From Symsagittifera roscoffensis (lineage: Eukaryota > Xenacoelomorpha > Acoela > Convolutidae), in contig NW_026970820.1 of assembly GCF_963678635.1 (NCBI RefSeq), forward strand, positions 2,172,001 to 2,232,000: 60,000 nucleotides of DNA. The letters are read 5' to 3'. Below, in pieces: positions 1-11,132 of the stretch. The translations under genes and the position numbers were made by a program. Numbering within the stretch: position 1 is the stretch's first letter; each line of letters opens with the position of its first letter. Under the pieces are notes generated by a model. It saw nothing but the letters and a program-made list of their open reading frames with translations. It did not search any database and was not told the origin of the DNA.

Positions 1-1463
1 AAACGATTTGGAACTGTAAGTATTGGTAGCAGTTACACATAAAACTTTCTGCATCTTTGTGCTCATAGTCACAAGTGGTTTTCGACAGCTTCTTTACAAC
101 AAGTTTGACATGATCTATCTCTAAATTAGCCTAAATAAAGAGATTTTAGTTTTTTCAATGATTCTTGAAGAGGACTGTCTCAACGAAAACAAGTTTTCGG
201 AAACAGTCCTGGTGACTTAGTTTTGATCTCATTTTTGGGTCTATTGACTTCCATTTAGGATTAGTAGGCTAACGGAACCTATATTATGTCCTAAAAAGAT
301 TGAGTTTGTGTCAAAAAGTTGAAAAGCAAGAGAAAAAAAAAACATTTAAAAAATTTTAAAAATTTCAAAAATTTAAAAAAATTGGAAAAGTTGTTCCAAA
401 ACACTTGAATTTTTGTTTTGTCATAAAATAACCAGAAATTGACGTAAAATGAACTTTCAATAGTCTATTTTGACTAGTTTTCACGATTCAAGCACATTTT
501 AACTTAATAACAACATTCAAAAACTCACTGGAAAAGTTGTTTTTCGGCAAACGCCCTTTTTGACCACACCTACGAAATCCATAACTTTTTATCTAACAAA
601 TATAGAGACTTCGGGTTTTTTGTATTGTATTAAGCATCCTCGAGTCTACCTGTCGCGTGCTAAAATGAACAATTTTTCTCTTTAATTTATCCCGCCATTC
701 CGAAATAGGGCGGTTTTTAACAATTTTTTGTCCTTTTTAGTCAAAAAAGTCAAATTTACAGACATCTGTCAAAAAAACTGTTATCACATGATAGAGGCAG
801 ATGGCCTTTGCAAATCAAATAAGGTCCTGAGTGAGACCAAAATTGCCCTCTAATTGTCCGTGGGGGGAGGAAATCGAAAATTTTCGTTTTTGGCGGGAAA
901 ATTTGAAATTTTTCAAAAAAACATTTACTCTGCAGACAACGGCCTAAGACTAATGTTAGCAAGGCACGCATTTTTTGCCTTCGTAACTAGGGTCGATTTC
1001 TGCCGGGAACATTGATTTTTCAAAAAAAATACCAAAATTTTTGTTGCATTTTTTCAAAAAAATCGAATTTTTGACAAAAATCAAAATTCCAAATCCTACA
1101 CATTTAAGCTCCTCAAACAGTCTACTTTTGTCCATTCCCCATCAATATACCCCATTTTCTCAACCAAAATTGAGTTATTGATTCATTTTCAAGGAAAAAC
1201 GTGATTTTTCAAATTTTTCACACCCAAAAGCGTCTGACACACCCCGAAGGACCACTTTTTTTTCCCAACAGCCCTCGTTTTTGTCAGTTTTGTACCAATA
1301 GGGGGTTGCATGCCAAAAATTAGCCAATTCGTACCTGCCATTTTCTAGATCTCGTATAATTCTGAGCTTTTTAACAATAGGTTAACGTAAAGATTTACGA
1401 AACGGCCAGGGACCCTACCCTCGGCCTAAATGAACAGAGAAGCCCACGCGGACGCCCACCTAG
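1..1463 (+). repeat. U1: alpha-family unit, tail type A, 5' truncated by window
   Basis: Partial unit that begins in the body; by comparison with U26 (40401-42002), its near-duplicate, about 139 bp of prefix and head are missing. The 38-bp palindrome is at 172-209 with the alpha left arm GGACTGTCTC. A TTTGGCGGGAAA site is at 889-900 and GCATGC at 1308-1313. The tail stem-loop at 1404-1426 pairs GGCCAGGG with CCCT(C)GGCC around an ACCCTA loop. It ends in CCCACCTAG at 1463. Only short frames broken by stops are present, so I see no gene. Confidence 0.93.
1404..1463 (+). other. Tail module type A: stem-loop plus CCACCTAG
   Basis: The stem GGCCAGGG / CCCTGGCC has one bulged C and an ACCCTA loop at 1404-1426. 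Next comes a spacer of about 30 bases, with a weak GCG-GAC-GC fold, and the terminal octamer at 1456-1463. It is found again at 41943-42002. It illustrates the plan common to all tail types: short GC clamp, G-run, C-rich loop, C-run, complementary clamp, spacer, CTAG. Confidence 0.85.
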
Positions 1464-1580
1464 TTGTCACTGTGGCCCCGCTAAATCAGTGACTTTTGAA
1501 GGAGTAGGTTCCGCGGGGGGCGGAGCAGGGGAACGCTAAACGCACTCGCAAAAGGAGCACCCCTCGGGTGCTCTTTTTTT
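1464..1580 (+). other. Class-1 GC-rich head module
   Basis: About 115 bp, much more GC-rich than the body. Potential pairs are GTCACT with AGTGAC, CCCCGC with GCGGGG, GTTCC with GGAAC, then the GAGCACCC hairpin and T-run. It could be a structured RNA ending at a T-run or a folded single-stranded DNA end. It recurs on both alpha and gamma bodies (U2, U4, U9-U12, U14, U18-U21, U24, U26). I do not recognise it as any known RNA family. Confidence 0.6.
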
Positions 1581-3057
1581 GCTCGAAAGTCTTGTGAAAC
1601 GATTTGGAACTGTAAGTATTGGAAGCAGTTACACACAAAACTTTATGAATCTTTGTAATCATAGTCACAAGTGGTTTTCGACAGCTTCTATAACTCAATC
1701 TTGACATGATCTATTTCTAAAATGGCCAAAATAAAGTGATTTTACGTTTTTCAATGATTCTTGAAGAGGACTGTCTCAACGAAAACAAGTTTTCGGAAAC
1801 AGTCCTGGTAACTTATTTTTGATCTCGTTTTCGAGTCTATCGACTTTCAGTCGTAATAAGTAGGCTAACAGGACCTATATTAGGTATTAAAAAGATTGAG
1901 TTTGTACCAAAAACATCAAAAGCAAGAGATACAAAAACATGAAAAAAGTTCAAAAAATTTCAAAAATTTAAAAAATTTGAAAAATTTTTCCAAAAAACTT
2001 GATTTTTTGTTTTGTCATAAAATAACAAAAAATTGACGTAAAATGAACTTTCAATAGTCCATTTTGACTAAATTTTACGATTCAAGCACATTTTAACTTA
2101 ATAACAACATTAAAAAAACCACTGGAAAGGGTGTTTTTCAGCAAACGCCCTTTTTGACCACACCTACGAAATTCATAACTTTTTATCTAACAAATATAGA
2201 GACCTCGGGTTTTTTGCAATGTAATGGGCATACTGAAGACTACCTCTCGCGTGCTGAAACGAACAATTTTTCTCTTTAATTTTTCCCGCAATTTCGAATT
2301 AGGGCGTTTTTTGGCTATTTTTGGTCCTTTTGGGCGGTAAAAAGTCAAACTTAGAGACAACTGTCAAAAAATCTGTTATCACATGATAGAGTCAACTTGC
2401 CATGGCGTACCAGATAGTGTCCTGATTCAGACCAAAATTGCCCTCTAATTGTCCGTGGGGGGAGGAAATTGAAAATTTTTATTTTTGGCGGGAAAATTTG
2501 AAATTTTTCAAAAAAACATTTACTCCACAGACAACGGTTTTAAACTAATGTTGGCATGGCACACAATTTATTGCTTCATAACTAGGGTCAATTTCTGCCG
2601 GGAACATTGATTTTTTAAAAAAATGACCAAAATTTTTGTTGCATTTTTTCAAAAAAATCAAAATTTTGAGAAAAAAAAAGTTTAAAAATCCTACATATTT
2701 AAGCTCCCCAAACTGTCTACTTTCATCCATTCCCTATCAATATAACCCTTTTTCTCAACCAAAATCAAGTTATGGGGCCAAAAAGTCAAAAAACGTGAAA
2801 AAACGACATTTCACGCCCATTTTCGCCCCAAAAGTACCACACATAATGTTTTTTCGGAAAAACGTCACCAGAGTTTTCGCCTTATCTCAAAAAGTTTCAG
2901 GGGGGTTGGCAAAATTTCAGAGAGATCTGACCTACAGTTTTCGAGAACTTGACTTTTTCTGCAAGAAAAGAATAAAAGGTAAATGTTCCTTCGAACCGAC
3001 GGGGCCCCCTTCCCCTGTCTCTACTGAACGCCAAAGCCGGATGCGGCGGCCACCTAG
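1464..3057 (+). repeat. U2: alpha-family unit, tail type B (1594 bp)
   Basis: The prefix TTGTCACT leads into the class-1 head (GTGGCCCCGCT, then GGTTCC...GGGAAC). The head GTCACT and the AGTGAC about 22 bp later can pair. The head hairpin GAGCACCC-CTC-GGGTGCTC is at 1555-1573, followed by seven T. The palindrome is at 1768-1805 and TTTGGCGGGAAA at 2484-2495. GCATGC is absent; that place reads TTGGCAAAATTTCAG. The tail stem-loop at 2998-3019 pairs GACGGGG with CCCCTGTC. The last roughly 100 bp match gamma-family tails although the body does not, indicating a tail swap. Confidence 0.95.
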
Positions 3058-3347
3058 GGGGCAGGGTTGTGTGGTCTATTCTCGACTTTAGTTACTTGCA
3101 TTGCGTGGGGAAGAAAACGAACAGCGCTCAACGCACTCGCAGAAAGAGCACCCTGCGGGTGCTCTTTTTGCTCGAGAACTGTAAGTCGATTTAAATCTTA
3201 CATATTTCGTCCGAAATTTAACTTTTTTTCTAGTTGTTCTCAGTTAAACTCCCATGATACCTCAAATTGTATTCCTGGAAGGGCATTTTTATAATTCACT
3301 CTGTGGCTCGATCAATTAACTACCAAATACGTTTTGATTTACGAAAT

Positions 3348-3385
3348 GGACTGTTTCAACGAAAACAAGTTTTCGGAAACAGTCC
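3348..3385. other. 38-bp conserved palindrome (fully paired form)
   Basis: The outer arms GGACTGTTTC / GAAACAGTCC pair over 10 bp; the inner arms CGAAAAC / GTTTTCG pair over 6-7 bp, with AA between arms on the left side only. One copy is present in each of the 26 units of the 1.6-kb class, about 290-325 bp after the junction. It could extrude as a cruciform, bind a dimeric protein, or fold as RNA. Its inner 19 bases are the most constant sequence I see in the array. Confidence 0.9.
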
Positions 3386-4620
3386 AAATTTTAAATTATG
3401 ATCCCAAATACAAACAAAGAGAAATCTAATGCGTTGGTTAAACTTACAGAGCCCAGCCCATGTCTTTGTGTTTATTGACTGTTCAAACACATAACAACTA
3501 TGTTAAAAACAATATTATTAAAATAAAAACAAAACAAATAATCGAGAAAGAAATTTAAGTTTATCAAAAAAATATGCAAAAAAAAATCACTTATTTCTTT
3601 TTTTAAGTATCACAAAAACCTCAGTTTGAAAAAGATGATACCTGAGAGGTCCGTTTTGACGCGTTACTACAGTTTAGGCACGTTTTGACTTCGCAACTCA
3701 CAATGATCGATTAACTTTTACGTTTGTTTTACAAACACGCTTTTTTTACCACAATCAAAATTTCATTACTTCTAAACCTCTTGAACAAATTGATGAAAAT
3801 TTTTGCATCAAAACTAACTTGTCAAGGGTTTTTGAGGTATATAAAAATTGTCTCCAGTTAAATAATGATTTTTTGGCTAATTTTTGAAAAAAAATTAAAA
3901 AATTTGACAAAAAAAAATTTTTTTTTTCAGATTTGGCGATCAAAAAGTGCCTTCTATGATGGACCAGCAAAAAATTTGTTTTTAGGTCATAAGCTTGGCT
4001 CACTAGGGTATACAAACTGGCAAAATGTTTATAATAAAAAAGTTTAGAAGAACAGTGATTTTTTGAAAAAAAAAGAAAAAAACGTAAAAAAATCAGTTTT
4101 TGGCGGGAAAATTCTCAAAAAATCAAAAATCAAGTTTTCTCTCTCTTTACTCCAATAAATTAATTCGGCCACGACAATCATTTTTTGTGATCAGTAAAAA
4201 TGTCGAAAAACGACCGGAACATTGACTTTTTTGAAATTTGACAAAAAACTTCAAAAAAACCGCAAAAAAACATCAAAAATCTCGAAAAAATTGCTGAAAA
4301 AATTTTGGCAAACAATACACCATTCGATTCCCTTAACTGTGCTTGTGTCCAAAAAAAACATCACTTTTTCGCATTTTCTCAACCAAAATTGAGTTATTGG
4401 GGCATTTTTGAAAAAAATCGTGATTTCGACCAAAAAAAACGCCCCTTTTTCCCCAAAAAGTGCAACTCATAACATTATTTCGGAAAAACGCCTTCCCAAG
4501 TTATATCTTAGAATTTTGTCCTCTACCTACATGCAAAGTTTGAAGAAATTCTATACTGCCGTTTTCGAGAACTTGAATAATTTTTTTATTTTCCTAATTA
4601 GGTATTTTTTCTAGTTGACC

Positions 4621-4681
4621 GGCAAGGAAACCCTACCCTTGCCTAAAGGATTCACAAAGCCGGACCGCGACGACCACCTAG
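4621..4681 (+). other. Tail module type C: 7-bp stem-loop plus CCACCTAG
   Basis: GGCAAGG at 4621-4627 pairs perfectly with CCTTGCC at 4637-4643. The spacer contains GCCGGACCGCG before the terminal octamer. Copies are at 11072, 12694, 35489 and 40340, always on beta bodies. The stem sequence differs from types B, F and H while position and size are kept. Confidence 0.88.
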
Positions 4682-6274
4682 TTGTCACTGTGGCCCCGCT
4701 TTTTTAGTGACTTTTGATGACTAGGTTCCGCGGGGGGCGGAGCAGGGGAGCGCTAAACGCAATCGCAAAAAAGACCACCCTCAGGGTGCTCTTTTTTGCT
4801 CGAAAGTCTTGTGAAACGATTTGGAACTGTAAGTATTGGAAGCAGTTACACACAAAACGTTATGCATCTTTGTGATCATAGTGACAAGTGGTTTTCGACA
4901 GCTTCTATATTTCAATCTTGACATGATCTATTTCTAAAATGGCCAAAATAAAGTGATTTTACGTTTTTCAATGATTCTTGAAGAGGACTGTCTCAACGAA
5001 AACAAGTTTTCGGAAACAGTCCTGGTAACTCATTTTTGATCTCGTTTTCGAGTCTATCGACATTCAGTCGTAATTAGTAGGCTAACAGGACCTATATTAG
5101 GTATTAAAAAGATTGAGTTTGTACCAAAAACATCAAAAGCAAGAGATACAAAAACATGAAAAAAGTTCAAAAAATTTCAAAAATTTAAAAAATTTGAAAA
5201 AATTTTCCAAAAAACTTGATTTTTTGTTTTGTCATAAAATAACAAAAAATTAACGTAAAATGAACTTTCAATAGTCCATTTTGACTAATTTTTACGATTC
5301 AAGCACATTTTAACTTAATAACAACATTAAAAAAACCACTGGAAAGGGTGTTTTTCAGCAAACGCCCTTTTTGACCACACCTACGAAATTGATAACTTTT
5401 TATCTAACAAATATAGAGACCTCGGGTTTTTTGCATTGTAATGGGCATACTGAAGACTACCTCTCGCGTGCTGAAACGAACAATTTTTCTCTTTTATTTT
5501 TCCCGCAATTTCGAATTAGGGCGTTTTTTGGCTATTTTTGGTCCTTTTGGGCGGTAAAAAGTCAAACTTAGAGACAACTGTCAAAAAATCTGTTATCACA
5601 TGATAGAGTCAACTTGCCATGGCGTATCAGATAGTGTCCTGATTCAGACCAAAATTGCCCTTTAATTGTCCGTGGGGGGAGGAAATTGAAAATTTTTATT
5701 TTTGGCGGGAAAATTTGAAATTTTTCAAAAAAACATTTACTCCACAGACAACGGTTTTAAACTAATGTTGGCATGGTACACAATTTATTGCTTCATAACT
5801 AGGGTCGATTTCTGCCGGGAACATTGATTTTTTAAAAAAATGACCAAAATTTTTGTTGCATTTTTTCAAAAAAATCAAAATTTTGAGAAAAAAAAAGTTT
5901 AAAAATCCTACATATTTAAGCTCCCCAAACTGTCTACTTTCATCCATTCCCTATCAATATAACCCATTTTCTCAACCAAAATCAAGTTATGGGGCCAAAA
6001 AGTCAAAAAACGTGAAAAAACGACATTTCACGCCCATTTTCGCCCCAAAAGTACCACACATAATGTTTTTTCGGAAAAACGTCACAAGAGTTTTCGCCTT
6101 ATCTCAAAAAGTTTCAGGGGGGTTGGCAAAATTTCAGAGAGATCTGACCTACAGTTTTCGAGAACTTGACTTTTTCTGCAAGAAAAGAATAAAAGGTAAA
6201 TGTTCCTTCGAACCGACGGGGCCCCCTTCCCCTGTCTCTACTGAACGCCGAAGCCGGATGCGGCGGCCACCTAG
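4682..6274 (+). repeat. U4: alpha-family unit, tail type B (1593 bp)
   Basis: Prefix TTGTCACT with the class-1 head. The head hairpin at 4773-4791 carries GACCACCC opposite GGGTGCTC, a C-C mismatch also found in U14 and U24. The palindrome is at 4985-5022 (GGACTGTCTC left arm), TTTGGCGGGAAA at 5701-5712, and the tail stem-loop GACGGGG / CCCCTGTC at 6215-6236. U14 (20901-22484) shares its head variants and is the closest copy I noticed. Confidence 0.95.
5701..5712. promoter_or_regulatory. TTTGGCGGGAAA, E2F-like site conserved in alpha and beta units
   Basis: The exact 12-mer occurs in eleven alpha and beta units: 889, 2484, 4099, 5701, 10551, 12172, 21911, 34976, 38202, 39818 and 41428. U6 has GGCGGGGAAA. 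It matches the E2F/DP consensus. Copies descend from common ancestors, so conservation alone does not prove binding. Confidence 0.35.
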
Positions 6275-7915
6275 CACTGGTGGTTGACCTGCGGTGCCAA
6301 ATTGTTGTGGGCTTGGTTTGCCAGCTTTGGCCTGGGGGCCATTGACTTTAAGGCATGTGGCACTCGCATAAAAAGAGCACCCGATGGGTGCTCTTTTTTT
6401 GCTCGAGAGTCATTTGAAACGGTATCTGATGAACTTTGTAAGGTGTCACAAAAGCAACGTCACAAAACGTTCTGTATGTGATTAGAAAAGGTCAAAAAAG
6501 ATTTCTCATACTTTCAATGACTGAATCTATACCTGATCAGTCTCTAGAGAACATTAAACCAGAGTAATTTATATTTTTCAGTGACTCATGAAGAGGACTG
6601 TTCCAACGAAAACAAGTTTTCGGAAACAGTCCTAATATTCTTTTTCGAGCCCATTGTCAAGTACGTGGACTTTTAATTGTGACTTATAGCTGAATTGGAC
6701 TTCGAATTTGTCCCAAAAGGTTAAGTTTGTCTCAAATTGATTAGAAGCAATAGAAAAAAAAAGATTTTTTTTATTTGATAAAAATAGTTGAGTCAGAAAC
6801 GTGGAAAAACCTCTCTTTTCAAAAGTCATAAAAAGTAGCTCCAATTAACTTAAATCACTAGGCTACAATATATGAACCTGTTCAGAATGGTTTTCATGAC
6901 CAAAGCCGTAAAATTTCCGTATTTAGAGAAAAGGCAAAAAAAACAACTTTTCGATTAACTCAAAAAGGTAGATAAATTGGGTAAAGTCGTCTTCAAACCT
7001 ATAGGATCGAAAATTGATCAAAATGGGGTATATATGTAGTGTCCTTGTTAGGTCGCATGCAGAAAACTAGAACATTTTTGTTGGCCACTTCCGAAATTAA
7101 GACTTTTTTCTTCGAAATTTGGCCAATTTTATTTGTAGTAAAATAGTAGTAAAATAGCCGAGAAAAAAAAATTGTAAAAACCACAATTTTTAGCCAATTT
7201 TGACGTTTAAATACCCAATACCTACTAAAATGTCTATGACAAGCTCAAGTAAGCCATCAAAAATCATTTTTTCTCACTTTTTAAAATTTTTGTTTTTTTG
7301 ATATACAATGTTGAGACAGAAACGTGAAAAATCAATTTTTTTCAAAAAGTCAAAATAAAGTGTTCCAATCAATTTGTTTCACTAAAACACACTTTATGAA
7401 CCTGTTCAGAATGGGTTTTTGGGTTGAAGCCAAAAATTCACCTATTTTGAGAAAAGTGGAAAAAACACTTTTTTAGTTACAAAAAAACCATCATTTTTGT
7501 TGCAATTTTTGAAAAAACTCAAATTTTTGACAGAAAAAATTTTTCTCAAACCTTTATATTTAGGCTCCCCAAACAGTCTACTTTCATCCATTCCCTGTCA
7601 ATATACCCCATTTTTGGAACCAAAACAGAGTTATTAGGTGATTTTTATCAAAAAACGTGTTTTTTACCATTTTTGCCCCCCATTTCCCTCTATAAGTCAA
7701 CACATAACAAAATTTTGGCAAAACGGGGCAAAAGTGTATCCTTAGAATTTCAATACGGGGCTGCATGCAAAAAATTAGGGAATTCTGACCTCCAGTTTTC
7801 GAGATCGTCTGTTTTTTCCAGGTTCCATTACGGTAGAGGTTTTACCAATGACCGGCCGGGGCCCCAACCCCTGGCCTCCAAAATCATTGACGCCGAAGCG
7901 CGGACGACCACCTAG
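6275..7915 (+). repeat. U5: gamma-family unit with class-2 head and unique tail type D (1641 bp)
   Basis: The prefix CACTGGTGGTT runs into GACCTGCGGTGC, the class-2 head. The head hairpin GAGCACCC-GAT-GGGTGCTC is at 6375-6393. The palindrome is at 6595-6632 with left arm GGACTGTTCC. GCATGC occurs in the middle (7055-7060) and near the end (7763-7768). The 3' core matches other gamma units up to CAGTTTTCGAGA, then the sequence switches to a tail seen only here: 7854-7876 pairs GGCCGGGG with CCCCTGGCC. This is a mosaic of gamma body and new tail. Confidence 0.94.
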
Positions 7916-9546
7916 GTCAATCCTTTACCTGCGGTGCGTTGGTGTTTTTGGGTAAGTTTTTGCTGCGCGGACTGGGTGCTATCAGTTTGAGGCATGTGGC
8001 ACTCTCAAAAAAGAGCACCCTGCGGGTGCTCTCTTTTTGCTCGAAAAGTAAATCTACCCACTTTTGTAAGTTTCATGACTTGTCTTTTTTATAATTGGTC
8101 CAATTAAAAAATTCTTAATTACACTGTCAGACAAACCTAAAACTGTTGTGTGGCTTGATTGTGTTTACAAGTCACTAGGTGACTTGATCAGTCAATTATC
8201 AAATTTATTTAGATTCACGAAATGGACTGTTTCAACGAAAACAAGTTTTCGTAAACAGTCCAATTTTTTTACTTGAGATCACAAAAGCAAACAGAGAGAA
8301 ATCAAATTCCTAGGTTATTATAATAGATCCCACTTTATGCTGTTGCGTTTATTAACTGTTGAAACACAGAACAACGATCTTAAAGGTGTACTAATTTTAA
8401 AAAAAACACTCAAGAGAAAAACTAAAAAAAATTATCAAAAAAATTTGCAAAAAATCAAAAAAGTCTCCTCCAATATATCATAAAAAGCTTCATATTAAGG
8501 AAAGGATACCTGATGAGCCCAATATGACTCGTTTCAACAGTGTAAGCCTGTTTCGATATCAAAACAACAAACAAAAGTCGACTAAGTTTGGTGTTTGTTC
8601 GACATACACGAATTTTGATTAAAATCAAAAATCCATAACTCCTGAACTACTCAGATAATATAGACAATTTTTTTTTGCATCAGAACAGACAAGTCAAGGG
8701 TTTTTCAGGTATTTGATAAAATTATCCAGTTAATATATAATTTTTGGTTAATTTTTGAAAAAAACTTGAAAAATTTGAAAAAACGATTTTTTTTTCACTT
8801 ATGGCGTTCGAAAAGTGCCTTTTATGATGGAGTAGCGAAAAATTTGTTCTGAGGCCATAAGTATGGCTCAATGTGGTATATAAAATAGCAAATTGGTTAT
8901 AATAAAAAAATAAACAAGGACAAGGACTTTTTTGAAAAAATAGAAAAAATAGTGAAAAAATCAGTTTTTGGCGGGGAAATTCTCAAAAAAATAAAAATCA
9001 AGTTTTCTCTTTCATCACTCCTATGAACTAATTCGGCCACGACAACCATTTTTTGTCATCAGTAAAATTGTCGAAAAACGACTGGAACATAGACTTATCT
9101 GAAATTTGACAAAAAAAAATTCTAAAAAATGTCAAAAATCTCAAAAATTTGTTTTTCACAAAATTCCTTTCATAACGCCATTCAGACACTCAAACAGTGC
9201 CCATTCATTCGCTTGACCACAGTTTACCTCAATTTCTTGCACAAAACAAAGCTAACTAGTCGTTTTTAGAAAAAAAACGTGATTTTTCCCATTTTTGCCC
9301 CCCATTTCCCCCTGGAAGTCAACACATAACATTTTTTCGGAAAAAAGAAAAAGAATCGTATCCTTAGAATTTCGAGTTAGGGCCGCATGCAAAAAATAAA
9401 AAAAATCTGACGGACAGTTTTCGAGAAAGTAGATTATTTTTTCAAGTCCGTAATACTATGTATCTGGGGTGAGGTTCAGAGACCGGACGGGGCCCCTTCC
9501 CCTGTCCTCCTTGCTCTGAGACGCCGGAAAGCGGACGGCCACCTAG
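7916..9546 (+). repeat. U6: divergent beta-like unit, tail type E (1631 bp)
   Basis: The prefix GTCAATCCTT leads to TACCTGCGGTGC, a class-2-like head joined to a beta-like body. The head hairpin GAGCACCC-TGC-GGGTGCTC is at 8013-8031. The palindrome at 8224-8261 carries the only right-side substitution I noticed in the inner arm (GTTTTCGT instead of GTTTTCGG). The E2F-like site is altered to GGCGGGGAAA. GCATGC is at 9385-9390. The tail stem-loop at 9485-9507 pairs GGACGGGG with CCCCTGTCC and is seen only in this unit. Confidence 0.93.
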
Positions 9547-11132
9547 GGGGCAGGGTTGTGTGGTCTATTTTTGTTTCAAGGTATTTGCATCGCGTGGGGG
9601 CGATTACGAACAGCGCTCAACGCACTCGCAGAAAGAGCACCCTGCGGGTGCTCTTTTTGCTCGAAAACTGCAAGTCGATTTAAATCTTACATATTTCGTC
9701 CAAAATTTAACTTTTTTTCTAGTTGTTCTCAGTTAAACTCCCATGATACCTCAAACTGTATTCCTGGAAGGGCATTTTTATAAGTCACTCTGTGGCTCCA
9801 TCAATTAACTACCAAATACGTTTTGATTTACGAAATGGACTGTTTCAACGAAAACAAGTTTTCGGAAACAGTCCAAATTTTAAATTATGATCCCAAATAC
9901 AAACAAAGAGAAATCTAATGCGTTGGTTAAACTTACAGAGCCCAGCCCATGTCTTTGTGTTTATTGACTGTTCAAACACATAACAACTACGTTAAAAACA
10001 ATATTATTAAAATAAAAACAAAACAAATAATCGAGAAAGAAATGGAAGTTTATCCAAAAAATATCACAAAAACCTCAGTTTGAAAAAGATGATACCTGAG
10101 AGGCCCGTTTTGACGCGTTACTACAGTTTAGGCACGTTTCGACTTCGCAACTCGCAATGATCGATTAACTTTTACGTTTGTTTTACAAACACGCTTTTTT
10201 TTACCACAATCAAAATTTCATTACTTCTAAACCACTTGAACAAATTGATAAATTTTTTTGCATCAGAACTAACTTGTCCAGGGTTTTTGACGTATATAAT
10301 AAATGTATCCAGTTATTTAATTATTTTTTGGCAAATTTTTGAAAAAAATTAAAAAATTTGAAAAAACAATTTTTTTTTTCAGATTTGGCGATCAAAAAGT
10401 GCCTTCTATGATGGACCAGCAAAAAATTTGTTTTCAATTCATAAGTTTGGCTCACTAGGGTATACAAACTGGCAAAATGTTTATAATAAAAAAGTTTAGA
10501 AGAACAGTGATTTTTTGAAAAAAAAATAAAAAAACGTAAAAAAATCAGTTTTTGGCGGGAAAATTCTCAAAAAATCAAAAATCAAGTTTTCTCTTTCCTT
10601 ACTCCAATAAAATAATTCGGCCACGACAATTATTTTTGTGATCAGTAAAAATGTCGAAAAACGACCGGAACATTGACTTTTTTGAAATTTGACAAAAAAC
10701 TTCAAAAAAACCGCAAAAAAACATCAAAAATCTCGAAAAAATTGCTGAAAAAATTTTGGCAAACAATACACCATTCGATTCCCTCAACTGTGCTAGTGTC
10801 CCAAAAAAACATCACTTTTTCGCATTTTCTCAACCAAAATTGAGTTATTGGGGCATTTTTGAAAAAAAACGTGATTTCGACCAAAAAAAACGCCCCTTTT
10901 TCCCCAAAAAGTGCAACTCATAACATTATTTCGGAAAAACACCTTCCCAAGTTATATCTTAGAATTTTGTCCTCTACCTACATGCAAAGTTTGAAGAAAT
11001 TTTATACTGCCGTTTTCGAGAACTTGAATAATTTTTTTATTTTCCTAATTAGGTATTTTTTCTAGTTGACCGGCAAGGAAACCCTACCCTTGCCTAAAGG
11101 ATTCACAAAGCCGGACCGCGACGACCATCTAG
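9547..11132 (+). repeat. U7: beta-family unit with internal deletion, tail type C (1586 bp)
   Basis: The GGGGCAGGGTTGTG head has its hairpin at 9635-9653. The palindrome at 9837-9874 is fully paired. Relative to U3 it lacks about 35-40 bp near 10060 (the TTATTTCTTTTTTTAAG segment before TATCACAAAAACC), which accounts for its short length. TTTGGCGGGAAA is at 10551-10562. The tail stem-loop GGCAAGG / CCTTGCC is at 11072-11094. The terminal octamer is CCATCTAG, one of only two exceptions to CCACCTAG, yet the next unit still starts directly after it. Confidence 0.95.

Larger units (their letters stand above)
3058..4681 (+). repeat. U3: beta-family unit, tail type C (1624 bp)
   Basis: The head begins GGGGCAGGGTTGTG, the beta head. 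The head hairpin GAGCACCC-TGC-GGGTGCTC is at 3146-3164 and its flanks extend it (GCAGAAA against TTTTTGC). The palindrome at 3348-3385 has the fully paired left arm GGACTGTTTC. TTTGGCGGGAAA is at 4099-4110. The usual GCATGC is degraded to ACATGC near 4530. The tail stem-loop at 4621-4643 is a perfect 7-bp GGCAAGG / CCTTGCC. U2-U3 together are closely matched by U24-U25 (37191-40400). Confidence 0.95.

Noticed and set aside
2636-3091. Open frame of 151 codons, with similar frames at 5853, 22063 and 38354
   Set aside because: It lies in the alpha 3' core, is built from homopolymer-derived Lys/Phe/Ser runs, and reads through the CTAG junction so its C terminus changes with whichever unit follows. 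It is an accident of a conserved repeat, not a gene.
8013-8031. Bacterial intrinsic terminators at every GAGCACCC hairpin
   Set aside because: Hairpin plus T-run looks right, but there is no upstream gene, and in many heads the T-run is the complementary arm of an A-run. Kept as a structural hairpin.
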